NCBI RefSeq assembly: GCF_040151475.1
Contig: NZ_JBDKWG010000148.1
Span: 1-64,000, forward strand
Length of the DNA stretch: 64,000 nucleotides
Reading direction: 5' to 3'
Origin: CAXBNB01 sp040151475
Lineage (GTDB): Bacteria > Bacteroidota > Bacteroidia > Cytophagales > Cyclobacteriaceae
Every line of letters starts with the position of its first letter. The stretch's first letter is position 1. A program made the translations under genes and the position numbers. The notes beneath the pieces are model-generated. The model did not search any database, was not told the origin of the DNA, and saw only the letters and a program-made list of their open reading frames with translations. Of this stretch, positions 53,812 to 62,977 are shown piece after piece.

Positions 53812-54339
53812 ATGGAAAGCGATAAAAATTTCGTGTTGGGTGTTTATGATGATGAAGATCTTTTGTTGAAAGGAATAAAAGATGTTCGTGAAGGAGGGGT
53901 GAAAATTCATGAAGTGTATTCACCATTTCCGGTACATGGTATTGAAGCTGCATTGGGTTATAAGACATCAAGGTTATCTGTCGCCGCATTTTTATTCGGA
54001 ATAACCGGGACATGCCTGGCTTTGACACTACAAATCGGTACTATGACTGTGGATTGGCCAATGATTGTTGGAGGTAAAGATTTCTTTCCTTTTCCTACTT
54101 TTATTCCTGTGACGTTTGAGTTAACAGTACTATTAGCCGCTTTTGGGATGGTTGGTACTTTTTTTACAGTTAGTAACCTTAAGCCTTGGGGAAAACCAAG
54201 AATATTTGATTTGAGAATTACTGATGATAAACATGTGATGGCCGTTGATTTGGCTAAAAACGGAATGTCTGAGGAAGAAATAAAGAAGGTGCTTCAAGCG
54301 TCTGGAGCGTCGGAAGTGAACAACAAGAACTTTGTATAA
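53812..54339 (+). CDS. actD: Alternative complex III subunit ActD (DUF3341)
   Basis: The start chosen is MESDKNFVLGVYDDEDLLLKG, one base after the actC stop. The 175 residues match DUF3341: a cytoplasmic N-terminal part with the VHGIEAALGYKTSRLS motif, and two hydrophobic segments near 59-80 and 97-125. ActD is a small membrane subunit on the cytoplasmic side of ACIII. Confidence 0.94.
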   Translation: MESDKNFVLGVYDDEDLLLKGIKDVREGGVKIHEVYSPFPVHGIEAALGYKTSRLSVAAFLFGITGTCLALTLQIGTMTVDWPMIVGGKDFFPFPTFIPVTFELTVLLAAFGMVGTFFTVSNLKPWGKPRIFDLRITDDKHVMAVDLAKNGMSEEEIKKVLQASGASEVNNKNFV

Positions 54340-54365
54340 TTGATTTGATTAGAAAAATCGTTAAG

Positions 54366-54992
54366 ATGAATTTTTATAAATATACAAATTGGGTAATCGT
54401 AGCATCCTTGGGGTATGGACTCATGTCTTGTGCTTCTCGTGGCGATAACCCTGGTGTGGAATATGCACCTCAGATGTACCATTCCGTTCCTTATGAAGGG
54501 CTATCCCAAATTCAGGATGAAGAAGCAGGCAGATGGCTGACTTCTATGGAGGATGTACCCGGAGAGTTTTATACTTCCAATCCTAATAACCCTCATGCCA
54601 TGAATATGAGGGAGCCTGTTGCAAATACGGTAAAGAGAAATAAAAACGGATACCTCCCTTACAGGATTCCAAAGGATAGTCTGACACTGGCTGCATCTGT
54701 GTTGAAAAATCCTCTTGACTCTACTTCAGCTATAGTTGCTGAAGGTAAAATACTTTTTGACAGATATTGCGAACACTGCCATGGATCTACCGGACTTGGG
54801 GATGGCTTGGTTGGTGAAGTTTTCAAAGGAGTTACACCTTATAATTCCAGGGCTGTAAAAGACAAACCTGCGGGACATATTTTTCATGTGATCACCAACG
54901 GTAAAGGACGAATGGGTTCACATGCCTCTCAGGTAAGTGTAGAGGACAGATGGAAAATAGTAAGATTTGTTCAAACCCTTCAAAAACAATAA
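54366..54992 (+). CDS. actE: Alternative complex III subunit ActE (monoheme lipoprotein cytochrome c)
   Basis: The start chosen is MNFYKYTNWVIVASLGYG, giving 208 residues and a lipoprotein signal ending LMSC. One heme site, CEHCH (about 134-138), lies in the cytochrome c domain, followed by VITNGKGRMGSH with the likely axial Met. The N-terminal part carries the EYAPQMYHSVPYE motif common in ActE. It is the likely electron exit of ACIII towards the oxidase copper centre. Confidence 0.94.
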   Translation: MNFYKYTNWVIVASLGYGLMSCASRGDNPGVEYAPQMYHSVPYEGLSQIQDEEAGRWLTSMEDVPGEFYTSNPNNPHAMNMREPVANTVKRNKNGYLPYRIPKDSLTLAASVLKNPLDSTSAIVAEGKILFDRYCEHCHGSTGLGDGLVGEVFKGVTPYNSRAVKDKPAGHIFHVITNGKGRMGSHASQVSVEDRWKIVRFVQTLQKQ

Positions 54993-55008
54993 TTCATACT
55001 TTACGATT

Positions 55009-56286
55009 ATGACTGACGAAAAATATATATTCTCTGGGAAGGCAAAGAAAAACCTGGTCATCACTTTGGTAGTTGGTGTGGTGTTGGCAATTGTGGGAAT
55101 AATTCTGATAAATACAGGAGGACACCATGGAGGAGGGCACGAAGCACATGAGGCTGCCGGACATCATGACACTGCTGTATGGTTGAAACGACTTTATGCA
55201 GATATTTGGATTAACAATATCTTCTTTACAGGACTGGCTATTATAGGAGTTTTCTTCGTTGCGATTCAGTATGCAACTCAATCAGGATGGTCTGTTGGAT
55301 TTAAAAGAATAGCATTGGCATTTGGTAATTGGTTACCAATTGCTGGTGGAATAATGCTTTTAATGTTTTTTGTGGCAGGTCATGACTTGTTTCACTGGAC
55401 ACATCATAGCCTTTACGAAGAGTTTTTGGAAAGTGGAAAACCAAACCCTGAGTATGACTCAATTATAGCTGGGAAATCATGGTATTTGAACACACCTTTC
55501 TACATAAGTAGATTGATTGTTTTCTTTGTGGTATGGATTCTTATGTTCAGAGTTATGAAGAAAAGAATGTTTGCAGAAGACCTTGAAGGAGGTACAAACC
55601 AATGGTTTAAACTTAGAAGTTTATCCGCCATATTCTTGGTGTTCTTTGCCTATTCTTCTTCAATGGCAGCCTGGGATTGGGTGATGTCTATAGACCCACA
55701 CTGGTACAGTACTATGTTTGGTTGGTATGTATTTGCCAGCTGGTGGGTTACTGCACTTGCATCTATAGCTTTAATTGCGGTGCTCTTAAAAGACAAAGGG
55801 TATTTGAAAATAGTAAACGAAAACCATCTACATGACTTAGGTAAGTTTGTATGGGGGTTCAGTATCTTCTGGACATATATATGGTTTTCTCAATTCTTGC
55901 TTATTTATTATGCAAACATTCCTGAGGAAACAATTTATTTCATTGAGAGACTCCATAGTGAAACTTATGTAGGTTTCTTTTGGATCAACCTGATATTGAA
56001 TTTCTTCCTGCCATTTTTCTTATTGATGACCAGGCAGGCGAAAAGACATACAAGAATGTTGAAAGTTGTTTGTCCGATTATCATTTTTGGACACTGGATA
56101 GATTTTTTCTTAATGATTACTCCGGGTACAATGAAAGATAATGGAGGATTTGGGCTGTTGGAAGTAGGGACTATTTTAATATTTGCATCTGGATTTTTAT
56201 TTGTAGTATTAAGTAGTCTTGCGAAGCAACCATTGGTTGCTAAAAATCACCCAATGTTGGAAGAAAGCCTTCATCACCATATTTAA
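55009..56286 (+). CDS. actF: Alternative complex III subunit ActF (NrfD-like membrane protein)
   Basis: The start chosen is MTDEKYIFSGKAKKN, 16 bp after actE. The 425 residues form about ten membrane helices of the NrfD/PsrC type, with YSSSMAAWDWVMSIDPHWYS in the middle, a strong ActF marker. A His-rich loop lies after the first helix (HHGGGHEAHEAAGHH, about 39-53), which may be exposed at the membrane surface. ActF is the second quinol-side membrane subunit of ACIII. Confidence 0.95.
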   Translation: MTDEKYIFSGKAKKNLVITLVVGVVLAIVGIILINTGGHHGGGHEAHEAAGHHDTAVWLKRLYADIWINNIFFTGLAIIGVFFVAIQYATQSGWSVGFKRIALAFGNWLPIAGGIMLLMFFVAGHDLFHWTHHSLYEEFLESGKPNPEYDSIIAGKSWYLNTPFYISRLIVFFVVWILMFRVMKKRMFAEDLEGGTNQWFKLRSLSAIFLVFFAYSSSMAAWDWVMSIDPHWYSTMFGWYVFASWWVTALASIALIAVLLKDKGYLKIVNENHLHDLGKFVWGFSIFWTYIWFSQFLLIYYANIPEETIYFIERLHSETYVGFFWINLILNFFLPFFLLMTRQAKRHTRMLKVVCPIIIFGHWIDFFLMITPGTMKDNGGFGLLEVGTILIFASGFLFVVLSSLAKQPLVAKNHPMLEESLHHHI

Positions 56287-56315
56287 GAGATCGAAAATAT
56301 TTTATAGATAGAGTT

Positions 56316-57347
56316 ATGCTGAATTTAATTATCTGGTTAGCGGTTATTTTAATAATAGCCATCCTCGTTACCATTTTCAGGGCACATACACTTGTGCAGG
56401 TAATGAAAGATAAGAAAGCTGAAGACATAGGAGCAAGCAATAATGTCAATGGCATCTTATTTATGGTGTTTTTGGTATTAGGAGTTATTTTATTTGCAGG
56501 TTATTCTTTTTCGGAATTTGACCGATATACCGTACCGGTAGCTTCAGAACATGGGGCTATTACCTTCAAACTGTTTTGGATTACCATGGCAGTGACCATA
56601 TTCGTTTTCATTGGTACACATATCTTTCTTTTTTACTTTGCTTTCAGGTATAAACATAAAGAAGACCAAAAGGCTTATTTCTACCCGCACAATGATAAAT
56701 TGGAGATGATATGGACTATAATTCCTGCTATTGTTCTTACTTTATTGATCTGGTCTGGGTTTAGTGCATGGAGCAAAATCACTAGTCAGGCTCCTGAAAA
56801 TGCTGAAGTAGTGGAGGTTGTAGGCTATCAATATGCTTGGGCTTCACGTTATCCGGGAAAAGACAAGGCATTAGGAGATCATAATTATCAGTTAATAGAT
56901 TCTGAAAATCAATTAGGTGTTGATTTTACCGATAAAAACGCATTAGACGATTTTATGCCAAGAGAAATTCATATTCCGAAAGGTAAGCCTGTATTGTTTA
57001 AAATCAGGGCAAGAGATGTGATACATAGTGTGTATGTACCTTGGTTTAGAATGCAAATGAATGCTGTGCCGGGTATGCCTACTCAATTCTGGTTTGTTCC
57101 TACCAAATCTACTGAAGATATGAGGAAGGAGACTGGCAATCCAGATTTTCAATATGAGTTGGTATGCAATAAAATTTGTGGAAAAGGTCATTTTGCAATG
57201 AGACACATTATTGTAGTTGATGAACCTGAAGAATATGAGAAGTGGTATGCTTCTCAGGAGTCTTGGTTGTCTAAAAACCCAGATTACACTGCTAAGTTGA
57301 AAAAATCAAAAGCAGCAGAAAGTGTTGCCTTAAAAGCGGGCAATTAA
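56316..57347 (+). CDS. coxB: Cytochrome c oxidase subunit II
   Basis: This 343-residue protein carries the CuA centre that takes electrons from cytochrome c: His in DVIHSVYVPW, then CNKICGKGHFAM with two Cys, His and Met. It has four hydrophobic segments (about 3-22, 46-66, 85-107 and 128-148), two more than the canonical pair. No CxxCH occurs, so it is an aa3 type without fused cytochrome c. It follows actF by 29 bp, consistent with ACIII-oxidase partnership. Confidence 0.95.
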   Translation: MLNLIIWLAVILIIAILVTIFRAHTLVQVMKDKKAEDIGASNNVNGILFMVFLVLGVILFAGYSFSEFDRYTVPVASEHGAITFKLFWITMAVTIFVFIGTHIFLFYFAFRYKHKEDQKAYFYPHNDKLEMIWTIIPAIVLTLLIWSGFSAWSKITSQAPENAEVVEVVGYQYAWASRYPGKDKALGDHNYQLIDSENQLGVDFTDKNALDDFMPREIHIPKGKPVLFKIRARDVIHSVYVPWFRMQMNAVPGMPTQFWFVPTKSTEDMRKETGNPDFQYELVCNKICGKGHFAMRHIIVVDEPEEYEKWYASQESWLSKNPDYTAKLKKSKAAESVALKAGN

Positions 57348-57394
57348 TACGATCAAATTAAAAGTATATACTTCGCACTAAGAATAAAGAAATT

Positions 57395-59230
57395 ATGGCT
57401 GTTACTGAAGTACAATTAGATGAAAGTCAAGCCCACCACGATGATCACCACGAACATCACGGAAATTTTGTAACCAATTATATTTTTTCTCAGGATCATA
57501 AAGTAATAGGTAAGCAATTTTTGATTACGGGTATAATGTGGGCAATTTTAGGAGGAGGACTTTCCATATTGTTCAGACTCCAATTAGGATTTCCAGATAT
57601 GGATATGGAATGGCTTAGGCCGATTCTCGGAGAATGGATTACGCCTACAGGTAAAATTGATTCTGAGTTTTATCTTGCCTTGGTGACCATGCATGGTACC
57701 ATCATGGTATTCTTTGTATTGACCGCCGGACTTAGTGGAACCTTCAGCAATTTCCTTATCCCGCTGCAAATAGGAGCCAGAGATATGGCTTCTGGTTTTA
57801 TGAACATGTTGTCTTACTGGTTCTTTTTCTTATCCAGTGTGATCATGTTTATTTCATTGTTCATATCAACAGGGCCTGCCAGTGGGGGTTGGACTATTTA
57901 CCCACCTTTGAGTGCGCTACCACAAGCAATGTCCGGTTCAGGATTGGGTATGACTCTTTGGTTGGTTTCGATGGTGTTTTTCATTGCTTCTACATTATTG
58001 GGAGGGATTAACTATGTGACTACCGTTATCAACCTGAGAACAGAAGGAATGACTTTTACAAGATTGCCACTTACTATTTGGGCATTCTTTATTACTGCTA
58101 TTCTAGGAATATTGTCTTTTCCTGTATTGGTAGCTGCTGTATTATTATTGGTATTTGACAGATCATTTGGAACAAGTTTTTACCTATCTGATATTTATAT
58201 CGGAGGAGAAGCCCTGGCCAATCAGGGTGGAAGTCCAATTTTGTTTCAGCACCTGTTTTGGTTTTTGGGGCACCCTGAGGTGTATATCGTGATACTTCCT
58301 GCTTTAGGAATTACATCGGAGATTATTTCAACAAATTCGAGAAAACCAATCTTTGGATACAGAGCTATGATCGGTTCGATTATGGGGATTGGTATTTTGT
58401 CTTTCGTTGTATGGGCTCACCACATGTTCGTTACTGGTATGAGTCCGTTTTTAGGATCTATTTTCATGATTTTGACCTTGATAATAGCAGTCCCATCAGC
58501 CATAAAAGCATTTAACTACATCACTACTTTATGGAGAGGAAACATTGTATTTACTCCGGCAATGTTGTTTTCTATTGGTTTGGTATCTTTCTTTATATCA
58601 GGAGGTATCACCGGAATATTCTTAGGAAACTCTGCATTGGATATATTTTTACATGATACCTATTTTGTAGTAGCTCACTTTCACCTGGTGATGGGTAGTG
58701 CTGCTTTCTTTGGGATGATTGCCGGAGTTTATCACTGGTTTCCTAAAATGTATGGTAGGATGATGGATGCCAAATTAGGATATATACATTTCTGGATAAC
58801 ATTTGTAGGTGTTTATATGGTATTTTTTCCATTGCATTATATTGGTATAGCCGGATTTCCCAGAAGGTATTATTCTTTTACAAACTTTGATGCTTTTAGC
58901 TCATTTGGTGATTTGAATATGTTTGTTAGTGCTGCGGCTATTTTGACCTTTGGAGCACAGTTTATCTTTTTGCTAAACTTCTTCTATAGCATATTTAGAG
59001 GTAAAAAAGCTTCCGAGAATCCTTGGAAGTCAAATACTTTGGAATGGACAACTCCAAGAGTACCGGGGCACGGAAACTGGCCTGGAGATATTCCTCAGGT
59101 GTACAGATGGCCTTATGATTATAGTAAGCCTGGTTCCGAAAGTGACTATATTCCTCAGACAGTTCCTTATTCTGAAACGAAGGAGTCAAACATGGAACAT
59201 GAGGAAGAGCTGGCCAGGGCTGGTAAGTAA
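57395..59230 (+). CDS. coxA: Cytochrome c oxidase subunit I
   Basis: This 611-residue protein is the catalytic subunit holding heme a and the heme a3-CuB centre, reducing oxygen to water and pumping protons. Marks are MHGTIMVFF (heme a ligand His), WFLGHPEVYIVILP (CuB His and the linked Tyr, as in A-type enzymes), WAHHMFVTGM and HDTYFVVAHFHLVMG. About twelve hydrophobic helices are seen. The N-terminus is His/Asp-rich (AHHDDHHEHHG). It is the central gene of the oxidase block. Confidence 0.97.
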   Translation: MAVTEVQLDESQAHHDDHHEHHGNFVTNYIFSQDHKVIGKQFLITGIMWAILGGGLSILFRLQLGFPDMDMEWLRPILGEWITPTGKIDSEFYLALVTMHGTIMVFFVLTAGLSGTFSNFLIPLQIGARDMASGFMNMLSYWFFFLSSVIMFISLFISTGPASGGWTIYPPLSALPQAMSGSGLGMTLWLVSMVFFIASTLLGGINYVTTVINLRTEGMTFTRLPLTIWAFFITAILGILSFPVLVAAVLLLVFDRSFGTSFYLSDIYIGGEALANQGGSPILFQHLFWFLGHPEVYIVILPALGITSEIISTNSRKPIFGYRAMIGSIMGIGILSFVVWAHHMFVTGMSPFLGSIFMILTLIIAVPSAIKAFNYITTLWRGNIVFTPAMLFSIGLVSFFISGGITGIFLGNSALDIFLHDTYFVVAHFHLVMGSAAFFGMIAGVYHWFPKMYGRMMDAKLGYIHFWITFVGVYMVFFPLHYIGIAGFPRRYYSFTNFDAFSSFGDLNMFVSAAAILTFGAQFIFLLNFFYSIFRGKKASENPWKSNTLEWTTPRVPGHGNWPGDIPQVYRWPYDYSKPGSESDYIPQTVPYSETKESNMEHEEELARAGK

Positions 59231-59236
59231 AAAAGT

Positions 59237-60310
59237 ATGACTGCAAAGCCGATTGATCGGTTATATACAAGACTTAATTTGATAACGATCATTGCCGTTT
59301 ACCTTTTAATCATGGTAGGCGGCATTGTTCGTAGTACAGGATCAGGAATGGGGTGTCCTGATTGGCCAAAATGTTTTGGTAACTATTTACCTCCAACCGA
59401 TGTTTCTGAACTTCCTGAAAATTACAAGGAAATATATTCACAGAAACGTCATGAAAAGAATTTGAGGGTAGCATCAATGATGAGAACACTAGGAATGGAA
59501 AATCTTGCCGGTAGGATAACGAATGATAATTCTATTCTCATTGAACAGACTTTCAATCCTACTAAAACCTGGGTGGAATATGTGAATAGGATTGTGGGAG
59601 TTTTGGTTGGCCTATTTATCTTATCAGGTTTTATTAAATCCTTTTCTTATTGGTCACACAACAGAAAAATTACTATCCTGTCTTTCTGTGCTTTGTTGTT
59701 AGTGTCTTTTCAGGGTTGGATTGGATCTATAGTAGTCTCTACCAATTTACTGCCTGGTATGATTACCTTTCACATGCTATTGGCCATTGGATTAATAGCT
59801 TTGTTGCTTTACATAAGATTTGATTTGCAGGAAAACAGAAGAGTAATTGATAAGAAAAGACCTAAATCAGTGAAGGGGCTATTGATTGTTTGTATCATCT
59901 TGTTGCTGACTCAAATTGTATTAGGAACCCAGGTTCGTGAAGCAATAGATACTATAGCAGCCCATCTTGGAGAAACATCCAGAGTACGGTGGATAGATAA
60001 CTTGGGATTAACATTTTATCTCCACAGGACTTATTCGTTGGTGATATTGACTTTGCATATTATTTTATTAATCAGATTATTTAGAACGTTAAATCTGGTT
60101 GGAACTTCTGTAGTTTTAAGTTGGAGTCTTATTTTACTTATTCTGTTAGAAATAGTAACTGGTGCTATCTTAGTTTACTTCGCCTTACCGTATTTGATTC
60201 AGCCTATTCACCTATTTCTGGCGCTTTTGATTTTTGGCATCCAGTATTATTTGCTATTGATAGTAAATGAATCTTCTAATATTAATAAACGATTGGCTAA
60301 TGCGAACTAA
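59237..60310 (+). CDS. ctaA: Heme A synthase (CtaA/COX15)
   Basis: This 357-residue membrane protein oxidises the C8 methyl of heme O to make heme A for the oxidase. About eight helices are seen, with the family markers GGIVRSTGSGMGCPDWPKCFG near residue 25 and MITFHMLLAIGLI near 180. A His in YLHRTYSLVILTLH is another heme ligand. It is 6 bp after coxA and overlaps ctaB by 11 bases. Confidence 0.95.
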   Translation: MTAKPIDRLYTRLNLITIIAVYLLIMVGGIVRSTGSGMGCPDWPKCFGNYLPPTDVSELPENYKEIYSQKRHEKNLRVASMMRTLGMENLAGRITNDNSILIEQTFNPTKTWVEYVNRIVGVLVGLFILSGFIKSFSYWSHNRKITILSFCALLLVSFQGWIGSIVVSTNLLPGMITFHMLLAIGLIALLLYIRFDLQENRRVIDKKRPKSVKGLLIVCIILLLTQIVLGTQVREAIDTIAAHLGETSRVRWIDNLGLTFYLHRTYSLVILTLHIILLIRLFRTLNLVGTSVVLSWSLILLILLEIVTGAILVYFALPYLIQPIHLFLALLIFGIQYYLLLIVNESSNINKRLANAN

Positions 60311-61196
60311 CAGGGTAGCAAGTGTTTCCGTTGCTGGGTTTGGTGAAAAAGCTAAACTGTATGTAGAACTAATGAAACTACGCCTTTCATTTTTAGTAGC
60401 GTTTTCATCAGGGTTTGGATATATTTTAGCTTCTGTCAATGGAGTTGACCTCATGGTCTTATTAATGCTGAGCTTGGGAGGTATATTGGTCTCAGGAGCT
60501 TCTATTGCAATCAATCAGGTAATAGAAGTAGAGTATGATGCCGTCATGAAAAGGACTAAAGACAGGCCTCTGCCAACAGGTAAGCTTACTACCAATGAAG
60601 CTATAACCTTTGCGGTGTTATGCTTCCTTTCAGGAATTTGCCTGCTCTATTTCACTACCAATATTCAAACGGTAGTATTGTCATTCATTTCAATGATCCT
60701 ATACAGTTTTGTATATACTCCCTTAAAAAGAGTAGGGCCAATTGCAGTATTTGTCGGGGCAATTCCTGGTGCATTGCCACCGCTTTTGGGATGGGTAGCT
60801 GCTACTGGTAGTATTTCTTACGAGGCACTTATCATTTTTGGAATACAATTTATTTGGCAGTTCCCACACTTTTGGGCGATTGCCTGGGTAGCTGATGAGG
60901 ACTATAAAAAGGCAGGATTTAAGTTGCTTCCAGGCAATGGGAAAAAGGATATTCAAACGGCTATTAACATAATGATTTATACACTATTCTTGATCCCACT
61001 TGGGTTGTTGCCTATGTATTTTGGGATAACAGGTGTAAATTCGGCTGTTGTTGCTACCATTTGTGGTGTGTTGTTTTTGGCACAAACATTTGGGCTGATG
61101 AGAGATTACTCTAAAAAATCAGCCATTAAGATTATGTATGGTTCGTTTTTATATTTGCCAATAGTTCAAATTGCTTTTCTTTTAGATAAAATTTAA
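60300..61196 (+). CDS. ctaB: Protoheme IX farnesyltransferase (heme O synthase)
   Basis: A start at MRTNRVASVSVAGF (60300) gives 298 residues; an ATG eleven codons earlier is less likely. The enzyme adds the farnesyl tail to heme B to give heme O. The prenyltransferase site is the Asp-rich NQVIEVEYDAVMKRTKDRPLPTG, with a second one at ADEDYKKAGFKLLP. Nine hydrophobic helices are seen. It acts just before CtaA in the heme A pathway, and the genes are adjacent and overlapping. Confidence 0.95.
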   Translation: MRTNRVASVSVAGFGEKAKLYVELMKLRLSFLVAFSSGFGYILASVNGVDLMVLLMLSLGGILVSGASIAINQVIEVEYDAVMKRTKDRPLPTGKLTTNEAITFAVLCFLSGICLLYFTTNIQTVVLSFISMILYSFVYTPLKRVGPIAVFVGAIPGALPPLLGWVAATGSISYEALIIFGIQFIWQFPHFWAIAWVADEDYKKAGFKLLPGNGKKDIQTAINIMIYTLFLIPLGLLPMYFGITGVNSAVVATICGVLFLAQTFGLMRDYSKKSAIKIMYGSFLYLPIVQIAFLLDKI

Positions 61197-61200
61197 GAAT

Positions 61201-61782
61201 ATGAATGTAGCAATGACTTTAAAGAAAAAACCATCGAATATGCTAAGAATGCATCCTAAAAAGTTTGCAATGTGGCTGTTTATGGTATCAGTGGTAATGC
61301 TATTTGTGGCTTTTACCAGTGCTTATGTGGTGAAGCAATCGGATGGAGTTTGGCTGGATTTTGAATTACCAATACTCTTTGATTATACCACATTGGTAAT
61401 ACTCTTATCCAGTGTGTCAATGCATTGGGCTTTTATTGCTGCCAAGAAAAATTTAATTAAACAGATACGTTTGGCACTTGGAGTCACCTTTGTATTAGGT
61501 TCTATGTTTTTAGCTGGTCAGTATATGGCTTGGGGTGAATTGGTAGATTCAGGGGTGTATTTTGTAGGAAATCCAGCCGGATCATTTTTATATGTATTAA
61601 CAGGAGTGCACGGTCTTCATTTGATTAGTGCAGTAATATTTTTAATAGTAGTATTAATTTCAGCCTTTCAGTATAAGATACATTCAAAAAGTTTAGTCCA
61701 ATTAGAAATTTGCACCACATATTGGCATTTTTTGGGTGGACTTTGGTTGTATTTATACTTATTTTTGGCTCTTAATCATTAA
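61201..61782 (+). CDS. coxC: Heme-copper oxidase subunit III (first copy)
   Basis: This 193-residue membrane protein has five hydrophobic helices and the subunit III ending VQLEICTTYWHFLGGLWLYLYLF, with LTGVHGLHLISAVIF before it. It is a short form, as usual in Bacteroidota, where a longer subunit III gene follows. It lies 4 bp after ctaB. Confidence 0.9.
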   Translation: MNVAMTLKKKPSNMLRMHPKKFAMWLFMVSVVMLFVAFTSAYVVKQSDGVWLDFELPILFDYTTLVILLSSVSMHWAFIAAKKNLIKQIRLALGVTFVLGSMFLAGQYMAWGELVDSGVYFVGNPAGSFLYVLTGVHGLHLISAVIFLIVVLISAFQYKIHSKSLVQLEICTTYWHFLGGLWLYLYLFLALNH

Positions 61783-61801
61783 ACTAAATTGAATTAAAAA
61801 C

Positions 61802-62551
61802 ATGGCAAGTTCAGCTATTGTAGTAGAAGAAAACAAAGACCTTTGGAATGGCGGAGGAGTAGAGCCGTTTAAGGCCAGTTATGGAAAACTAATGATGTGG
61901 TTTTTCCTGCTTTCAGATGCCTTTACATTTTCATCTTTGTTGGTATCCTATGGTTTAATCCGTTACAGGCACGTTGCTTTTGATTATAGCAGTGGACCTT
62001 TCGAGTTTTCTCAGTCATACTGGCCGGTACCTGAATTTGTGTTTGATGGTATGCCACTATTACATGGAATGCACCTTCCATTGGTTTTTGTAGGGATTAT
62101 GACTTTTATATTGATTATGAGTAGTGTGACTATGGTACTTGCTGTAGAAGCAGGGCATAGAAACGATAGGGTGGCAGTTGAGAAATGGATGCTTTGGACT
62201 ATTCTTGGAGGGTTGACATTTTTAGGGTGTCAGGCATGGGAATGGACTCATTTTATAACAGGTACAGATGAAGGAGGTAGATTGCTTGATGGTTCTGTTT
62301 TTCATGGAGCCAATCTAAGTATAAACCAGTATGGCCCTCCAAACTTTGCTGCATTGTTTTTCTTTATTACAGGATTTCACGGATTTCACGTGTTTAGTGG
62401 AGTAGTAATCAACTTCATCATATTTTATCAAGCCACTACAGGGGTATTGGCTAGAAGGGGAACTTATGAAATGGTGGAAAAAGTTGGCTTATATTGGCAC
62501 TTTGTGGATCTTGTTTGGGTATTTGTATTTACCTTCTTTTATCTGGTCTGA
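61802..62551 (+). CDS. Heme-copper oxidase subunit III (second copy)
   Basis: This 249-residue membrane protein opens with a short polar tail, then helices with LMMWFFLLSDAFTFSSLLVSYGLIRYR, a middle QAWEWTHFITGTDEG, and the ending KVGLYWHFVDLVWVFVFTFFYLV, the subunit III signature. It is longer than the first copy, with about seven helices. The tandem pair together appears to replace the single subunit III of other oxidases. Confidence 0.92.
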   Translation: MASSAIVVEENKDLWNGGGVEPFKASYGKLMMWFFLLSDAFTFSSLLVSYGLIRYRHVAFDYSSGPFEFSQSYWPVPEFVFDGMPLLHGMHLPLVFVGIMTFILIMSSVTMVLAVEAGHRNDRVAVEKWMLWTILGGLTFLGCQAWEWTHFITGTDEGGRLLDGSVFHGANLSINQYGPPNFAALFFFITGFHGFHVFSGVVINFIIFYQATTGVLARRGTYEMVEKVGLYWHFVDLVWVFVFTFFYLV

Positions 62552-62570
62552 CTTTATTAATAATTATACA

Positions 62571-62897
62571 ATGGAACAAGAAACAACTGATATAAACGTA
62601 CAACCTGCTGATAAATCTAAAATTTTAAAAATTTGGAAGGTGGCGGGGATTTTGGCAGTGATCACAGCAATTGAGTTCGTGATAGCGTTCACTGTTGATG
62701 CCGGAACATTTAAGACAATCACTTTTATCATTATGACATTGGTAAAGGCTGGATATATAGTGGGTGAATTTATGCACTTGGGGCACGAAACTAAAGGGTT
62801 GATTTATACCATCCTGTTACCGTGTGTTTTTGTCCTTTGGCTGATCCTTGCATTGTTGATTCAGGGAGCTGCTATCTTTCATGCACTTGGATTTTAA
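62571..62897 (+). CDS. Cytochrome c oxidase subunit IV family protein
   Basis: A start at MEQETTDINVQPADKS gives 108 residues. Three hydrophobic segments are seen (about 22-40, 48-68 and 80-105), with KAGYIVGEFMHLGHETKG between the second and third, typical of the bacterial subunit IV family. It is the last gene before a strong terminator. Confidence 0.9.
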   Translation: MEQETTDINVQPADKSKILKIWKVAGILAVITAIEFVIAFTVDAGTFKTITFIIMTLVKAGYIVGEFMHLGHETKGLIYTILLPCVFVLWLILALLIQGAAIFHALGF

Positions 62898-62919
62898 TTA
62901 ATAAGATATTTTTATAAAG

Positions 62920-62957
62920 AAAAAATCATGCTGTATTCTACAGCATGATTTTTTTTT
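62920..62957 (+). terminator. Terminator after the oxidase subunit IV gene
   Basis: ATCATGCTGTA and TACAGCATGAT form a perfect 11-bp stem around the loop TTC, followed by a long T-run. It closes the act-cox operon and separates it from the SCO-like gene, whose ATG comes 21 bp later. Confidence 0.9.
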
Positions 62958-62977
62958 GATAGGTATAACTTTGTAGT

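Noticed and set aside
61201..62551. Two subunit III genes as a duplication or error
   Set aside because: A short and a long subunit III gene in tandem is a normal arrangement in Bacteroidota oxidase operons.
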